This document shows, one piece after another, positions 6,869-10,581 of a stretch of DNA of 10,581 nt. The notes below the pieces were generated by a model. It saw nothing but the letters and a program-made list of their open reading frames with translations. It did not search any database and had not been told where the DNA came from. Both the position numbers and the translations under genes were made by a program. This stretch comes from Planctomycetota bacterium (lineage in GTDB: Bacteria; Planctomycetota; UBA1135; UBA2386): the NCBI GenBank assembly GCA_947455805.1, contig CANGSN010000068.1:1-10581 (forward strand), given 5' to 3'. Position 1 is the first letter of the stretch; each line of letters opens with the position of its first letter.

Positions 6869-7588
6869 ATGAGAAGGACACTCTTGATCGGCGTATTGGT
6901 CGTCGGTGCCACTGTTGGCTTGATCGCCTACCGTGCATTGTCCGCTGACACCATCTTGCAGCCTCTTCCCGCATCACTTCCAGAAGTGCCGCATTCTCAA
7001 AGTGGCCAATCGCCTGCCCCGTCGGCGCGATCTGTATTGCCCGTTTCCGTCGATGTCGCAGGCGCGACGGGGCTTGGAGTGCAAGAAGACGAACGGGGAC
7101 CTGCTTGGATCGAGCTTGCGGCGCTCTCTGACCCTGCTGACCGAGACCGCTTGGCCAAGGTCAATCGCCTGTTGACGCAGTCTGGACGCCCCGAGATAAG
7201 CTCCAGGGGCCGGGTCAAGGCTGAGGACCTGCCCGCAGTCCGAAGCATCGTGGATGATGCAATCGGTCGTTTGGACAAGGCGGAAGATGCGTATCTCTTG
7301 GTGGCCGGGAATGCCCTTAGGCCTCTGAAGCGTGACTTGATGGCGCGCGTTCAGAGAGGGGAGCGCGAAGGGTTGCCGGTGAGGACGAAGGAGAACAATG
7401 CCCGGCGCCGACACCCCCACGAAGCGGTGTCCATCGTAATGCATGAAGGCGTGCGATATGTCGTACGAGCTGGGCTGGATACCAATCCAGAGCTTGGCGT
7501 TGCCGGCGCCTCCGTCGACTCCGAACGGCTCAGAGCTCTTTCAGATTTCGATTCCGTGTTGCGCGCGATGATCGTCAGCCCGCGGTGA
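6869..7588 (+). CDS. Hypothetical membrane-anchored or secreted protein, atypical composition
   Basis: The product is 239 aa and I do not recognise its family. It starts MRRTLLIGVLVVGATVGLIA, a basic N-terminus followed by a hydrophobic segment to about residue 20. This is either a single membrane anchor or a signal peptide cleaved near ALSA. A Pro/Ser-rich linker (about 32-55) leads into a mostly charged, helical region (about 85-170) and a C-terminal part with VSIVMHEGVRYVVRAGLDTN. No catalytic motif, heme motif or Cys pair is visible. Leucine is often TTG and third positions are A/T-richer than in all neighbours, which prefer CTG/CTC. This suggests a different evolutionary history or relaxed selection. 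It has its own RBS and an upstream leader of about 110 bp, and is convergent with the amidohydrolase pair. Confidence 0.7.
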   Translation: MRRTLLIGVLVVGATVGLIAYRALSADTILQPLPASLPEVPHSQSGQSPAPSARSVLPVSVDVAGATGLGVQEDERGPAWIELAALSDPADRDRLAKVNRLLTQSGRPEISSRGRVKAEDLPAVRSIVDDAIGRLDKAEDAYLLVAGNALRPLKRDLMARVQRGEREGLPVRTKENNARRRHPHEAVSIVMHEGVRYVVRAGLDTNPELGVAGASVDSERLRALSDFDSVLRAMIVSPR

Positions 7589-7627
7589 GTTGATGGCCAG
7601 GGGCTCGGCGACAGCCGGGCGGCTGGT

Positions 7628-7659
7628 GGCTGCTGACGGATGACGCCGCGTCAGCGGCC
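7628..7659. terminator. Strong inverted repeat between convergent genes, candidate bidirectional terminator
   Basis: Positions 7628-7638 pair with 7649-7659 in an 11-bp stem containing one G-T wobble (7631 with 7656), with a 10-nt loop. The right arm covers the TCA complement of the TGA stop (7651-7653) of the minus-strand amidohydrolase-like gene. The left arm lies 40 bp after the plus-strand stop. There is no T-tract on either side. Its location at the only convergent junction supports transcription termination or 3'-end stabilisation. Confidence 0.5.
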
Positions 7660-9009
7660 GAGCTGGCGCAGGCGCTCGCGGTACTTCGCTTCCAGCACCG
7701 TCTGCTTGTTGCTCAGGTCGACCCGCCGCCCGCGCACGAACGCCAGCTCGATCTTCGTCGGCAGGTCGAACGGATGGCCGGTCGCGACGAACAGCGTCGC
7801 GTCCTTGCCGACCGTCAGCGAGCCGAGCCGGTCGGCGATGCCGAGCACCTTCGCCGCCTCGATGGTGATCGCCGCGAACGCCGCGTCGCGGCCGAGCCCG
7901 TAGGCCGCCGCGGTCGCCGCGTGGTAGGGCAGGTTGCGGTCGAAGCTGAAGTCCTGGCCGGTGGCGAGGCTGATGGTGAGGCCAGCGTCGACGAGGCGCT
8001 TGGGCAACGTGAACGCCTCGTCGTAGGCGCTGTCGTCGCGGCGCGGCAGGCGATGCACGCCGGTGACGACGACGGGCACCTGGTGGTCCTTCAGCAGCGG
8101 CCCGCACAGCGCGGCGTCGCGGCCGCCGACGACCACCGGGCGCAGCTTCCTGCCGATCGCCCAGCCGACCGCCGACTCGATCTGCTCGACGTCGTCGGCG
8201 AGCAGGAACACCGGCGTCTCGCCGCGCAGCGCGGGCACGAGAGCCTGGTGGCGCAGGTCGACGCCGATCGTCGGATCGGCGGTGAACGCGTCGAGCCATG
8301 CGCGCGCCGCGGCGAACGCGTCGTCGATGCGCTGGCGCGACTTCTTCGCCGCGTCGCTGACGCTGCCTTCGCCGTCGTCGCCGACGCGGCCGAAGCGCCG
8401 GCTGAAGCCGCCGCCGCCGCCGAGGCCCGGCCAGGCGACGACCGGGCCGGCGTCGTCGCGCACCTTCATGTCGTCGTTGGTCCAGCCGTCGAGCTGGATC
8501 ACCGACACACGGCCGGGGATCAGCCCGCCGACCGGGAACACGCCGGCGGCGAGGATGCCGTTGCTGCGCGCGACCGGGATCGCCGTCGAGTCCGGGTTGA
8601 CGGCGACGAGCGCCTTCGCTTCCGGCGACATGTCGCCGACCTCGTCGGTGTCGACCGTCTGGCGCACGGAGAGGATCTCGGTCAAGCCGAGCTGCGTGTT
8701 CACCGCGATCATGCCGGGGAACACGTGCTTGCCCTGCAGGTCGATCACCTCCGGCTTGCTGCCGGGTGGCAGTTCGAGCTTCTGGTCGGCGGCGAGCACG
8801 CCGCGGATCTGGCCGTCGTGGAACCACAGCGTGCCGCCGAGCACGATGCCGCCGGTCACCGTGTGCAGCACGGCGTTCTGCAGCACGATCGGTGCGGTCT
8901 GCTTCGGCGCCTTGGTGCCGAGATCCTGGGCCGGCGCCAGCGCGGCGAGGGCGAGCGAGGCGAAGGCGAACAACGTCGTCCGGAACGAACGGTGCATGCG
9001 GGTGTCCAT
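7651..9009 (-). CDS. Secreted amidohydrolase-fold protein lacking metal ligands (probable pseudoenzyme)
   Basis: The product is 452 aa. The signal peptide is at 1-28 (core TLFAFASLALAALAPAQ). The fold is that of imidazolonepropionase-like amidohydrolases: an N-terminal beta part with GGTLWFHDGQIRGV and VIDLQGKHVFPGM, a middle barrel, and the C-terminal signature NLPYHAATAAAYGL then LGSLTVGKDATLFVATGHPF. The HxH pair expected right after PGM is replaced by N104-T-Q106. The strand-5 His position reads LLADDVEQI (269-277). The usual strand-8 Asp segment reads ATGQDFSF (349-356). Metal hydrolase activity is therefore doubtful. A Gly-rich loop, GLGGGGGFSRRFGR, sits at 195-208. The start at 9009 overlaps the upstream stop as TGATG and has AGGAG at 9021-9017; M5 (8997) is a weaker alternative. 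It is probably the partner of the intact paralogue encoded just upstream. Confidence 0.85.
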   Translation of the reverse strand: MDTRMHRSFRTTLFAFASLALAALAPAQDLGTKAPKQTAPIVLQNAVLHTVTGGIVLGGTLWFHDGQIRGVLAADQKLELPPGSKPEVIDLQGKHVFPGMIAVNTQLGLTEILSVRQTVDTDEVGDMSPEAKALVAVNPDSTAIPVARSNGILAAGVFPVGGLIPGRVSVIQLDGWTNDDMKVRDDAGPVVAWPGLGGGGGFSRRFGRVGDDGEGSVSDAAKKSRQRIDDAFAAARAWLDAFTADPTIGVDLRHQALVPALRGETPVFLLADDVEQIESAVGWAIGRKLRPVVVGGRDAALCGPLLKDHQVPVVVTGVHRLPRRDDSAYDEAFTLPKRLVDAGLTISLATGQDFSFDRNLPYHAATAAAYGLGRDAAFAAITIEAAKVLGIADRLGSLTVGKDATLFVATGHPFDLPTKIELAFVRGRRVDLSNKQTVLEAKYRERLRQLGR

Positions 9010-10581
9010 CAGCGAGCTCCTGCGTCGCGGCAGCAGTAGGAACCGGTCAGGTCTTCGGCGGCCCAGTAGGCGTCCTTCGGATCGCGTTCGCGCGCGGTGC
9101 GGCCGCGGCCACCGCCGCCGCCGGCCTTGCCGCCGTCGAGAGCCTTCTGGATCAGCCGCTTGCGTTCGGCGGCGATGCGCGTGCGCGCTTCCGCGTCGGC
9201 GGCGAGCGAGAACAGCGGACGGCCGTCGACCCACGTCGCTTCGCAGCGCGCCGCGTAGCTCAGCGGATCGTCGCTCCACAACGCCAGGTCGGCATCCTTG
9301 CCGGCGGTCAGCGAGCCGGTGCGCTCGAAGACGCCGAGCTGGATCGCCGGATTGCGCGTCACGAACGTGAGCGCGTCCCACGGCGCGAGCCCGCCGTACT
9401 TCACCGCCTTGCCGGCCTCGGTGTTGAGGCGGCGCGCCAGTTCGTCGCTGTCGCTGTTGAACGACACCACGGCGCCGGCCGCGTGCAGCAGGGCCCCGTT
9501 GCCCGGCACCGCGTCGTAGACCTCGAACTTGTAGGCCCACCAGTCGGTGAACGACGACGCGCCGACGGCGTTCTGCGCGATCTCGTCGGCGACCTTGTAG
9601 CCCTCGAGCACGTGCTGGAACGTGCCGACCTTGATGCCGCGCTCGCGCACCAGGTTGCACAGCATCAGGATCTCGTCCTGGCGGTAGCTGTGGCAGTGGA
9701 TCCAGCGCGCGCCGGCGAGCAGTTCGCCGATCGCCTCGAGCTCGAGGTCGCGCCGCGGCGGCAGCACCTTGGCGCGCTGCGCCGGCGCCAGTGCCTCGTA
9801 GGCGGCGTGCTGCTGGCGGTAGGTGTCGGCGGCGAGGAAACGGTCGCGCAGCAGCGCCTCGACGCCCATGCGCGTGTTCGGGTAGCGCGAACCGACGCCG
9901 CCGTTGGCGCCGCGCGGGTTCTCGCCGAGCGCCCACTTCATGCCCGGCCGTGCGCCGGCGAAGTGCATGTCGTCCGGGTTGCTCGCGCCCCAGCGCACCT
10001 TCGTCGTGCGGCTCTGGCCGCCGATCGCGTTCGCCGAACCATGCAACTGGTTGACCATGGTGACGCCGCCGGCGAGCTGGCGGTACCAGTCGGTGTCGTC
10101 GGGATCGAGCACGTCCTCGATGCGCACCTCGGCGGTGACCGCCTGGCCGCCTTCGTTGACCCCGCGGCGGATGCCGGTGTGGCTGTGGCAGTCGATCAGG
10201 CCCGGCGTCACGTGCTTGCCGGTGGCGTCGATCACCGGCACGTCGGCCGGCAGCTTCGCCATCTCGCTGCGCGGGCCGGCGAACACGATCTTGCCGCCGC
10301 GCACGTGCACGGCGCCGTCGCGCAGGTTGCCGCGGCCGTCGCTGGTCCACAGCGTGGCGCCGACCAGCGCGAACTCCTTCGGCTCCGGCATCGCCGCGAA
10401 GCCGTAGCCGCCGAGCGGCGTCGGCAGCGGGCCGAGGTCCGGCGGCGTGAACGCGGGCTCGTCGGCCTTCTTGCCGTCCTGCTTCTCGTCCGATTTGTCG
10501 CCCTTCGCGTCGTCCTTCTTCGCGTCCGGCTTGCCGGCGTCGGCCTTCGCCGTGTCGTTGCCCTCGTCCTTCGCCGGCGCC
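9009..10581 (-). CDS. Amidohydrolase family protein (imidazolonepropionase-like), partial, open at right edge
   Basis: 523 residues are visible and the frame stays open to the window edge. The Met at 10391 is therefore probably internal. Upstream of it lies a Lys/Asp/Ala-rich linker of about 40 residues, followed by PAFTPPDLGPLPTPLGGYGF. Counting from that Met, metal and catalytic residues are intact: H69 and H71 in DCHSHTG, probable carboxylated K152 in MKWALGENP, H232/H234 in WIHCHSYRQDE, H260 in FQHVLEGYK, and D314 in SFNSDSDE. The C-terminal signature RTGSLTAGKDADLALWSDDP (357-376) closes the barrel. A short tail with a Gly run (GGKAGGGGGRGR) and YCCRDAGAR follows. This group includes imidazolonepropionase and prolidase-like enzymes; the substrate cannot be called. 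Export is likely given its secreted partner, but the N-terminus is outside the window. The gene precedes and overlaps the ligand-less paralogue. Confidence 0.88.
   Translation of the reverse strand, partial: APAKDEGNDTAKADAGKPDAKKDDAKGDKSDEKQDGKKADEPAFTPPDLGPLPTPLGGYGFAAMPEPKEFALVGATLWTSDGRGNLRDGAVHVRGGKIVFAGPRSEMAKLPADVPVIDATGKHVTPGLIDCHSHTGIRRGVNEGGQAVTAEVRIEDVLDPDDTDWYRQLAGGVTMVNQLHGSANAIGGQSRTTKVRWGASNPDDMHFAGARPGMKWALGENPRGANGGVGSRYPNTRMGVEALLRDRFLAADTYRQQHAAYEALAPAQRAKVLPPRRDLELEAIGELLAGARWIHCHSYRQDEILMLCNLVRERGIKVGTFQHVLEGYKVADEIAQNAVGASSFTDWWAYKFEVYDAVPGNGALLHAAGAVVSFNSDSDELARRLNTEAGKAVKYGGLAPWDALTFVTRNPAIQLGVFERTGSLTAGKDADLALWSDDPLSYAARCEATWVDGRPLFSLAADAEARTRIAAERKRLIQKALDGGKAGGGGGRGRTARERDPKDAYWAAEDLTGSYCCRDAGAR
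9017..9021 (-). promoter_or_regulatory. Shine-Dalgarno AGGAG for the second amidohydrolase-like gene
   Basis: This minus-strand AGGAG is 7 nt upstream of the ATG at 9009-9007 and lies inside the 3' end of the preceding gene. With the TGATG overlap it decides the start and implies coupled translation. Confidence 0.7.
10392..10581 (-). other. Charged low-complexity linker of the amidohydrolase N-terminal region
   Basis: Minus-strand translation in the amidohydrolase frame gives about 40 residues rich in Lys, Asp and Ala (for example KKDDAKGDKSDEKQDGKKAD), then a Pro/Gly-rich join (PPDLGPLPTPLGGYGFAAM). It is most likely a disordered, charge-balanced spacer between an N-terminal export signal or another domain and the catalytic barrel. 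Confidence 0.7.

Noticed and set aside
6718..7600. Composition island as an insertion sequence or integrated element
   Set aside because: No transposase or integrase, no terminal inverted repeats and no flanking direct repeat could be seen by eye.
7651..10350. Single 899-codon minus-strand ORF covering both amidohydrolase genes
   Set aside because: Its N-terminal half is an out-of-frame Arg-rich shadow of the intact amidohydrolase. The real second gene begins at 9009 with a signal peptide and RBS.

Overview
High-GC bacterial chromosome segment, about 70% G+C by eye. It most likely comes from a Planctomycetota or related PVC lineage. The reasons are a secreted DUF6797-type beta-propeller protein coupled to a PA14-plus-multiheme cytochrome c, a tandem pair of secreted amidohydrolase-fold proteins, and abundant signal peptides. 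The phylum call rests on family recognition and was not searched.

Layout. (1) Positions 1-170, minus strand: the N-terminus of a secreted protein with a clear signal peptide and a Ser/Pro/Arg repeat linker, running off the left edge. It diverges from the genes that follow across about 200 bp (171-374). (2) Positions 375-971, plus strand: a DUF502 two-helix membrane protein. (3) Positions 1079-6758, plus strand: three tightly packed genes. They are a secreted 961-aa DUF6797/discoidin-like/beta-propeller protein, a 699-aa secreted PA14-like plus pentaheme cytochrome c, and a 232-aa cytoplasmic capless HAD phosphatase with a HisC-like N-terminal domain. The junctions are TGATG (1-nt overlap) and ATGA (4-nt overlap), so translation is probably coupled. 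(4) Positions 6759-7588, plus strand: an island of visibly lower G+C and different codon use, with one unrecognised membrane-anchored or secreted 239-aa protein. (5) Positions 7628-7659: a strong inverted repeat between convergent genes. (6) Positions 7651-10581, minus strand: two overlapping amidohydrolase-fold genes. The promoter-proximal one has intact metal-binding residues and is open at the right window edge. The distal one is secreted and has lost the metal ligands, so it looks like a pseudoenzyme partner.

How they may work together. The propeller and the pentaheme cytochrome look like a periplasmic oxidoreductase and its electron-transfer partner, encoded as two coupled genes; the substrate is unknown. 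The two amidohydrolases look like an active/inactive paralogous pair that may act as a complex. The HAD protein is cytoplasmic, and its position behind two exported redox proteins is not explained by function. No RNA gene, CRISPR array, transposase or integrase was seen.
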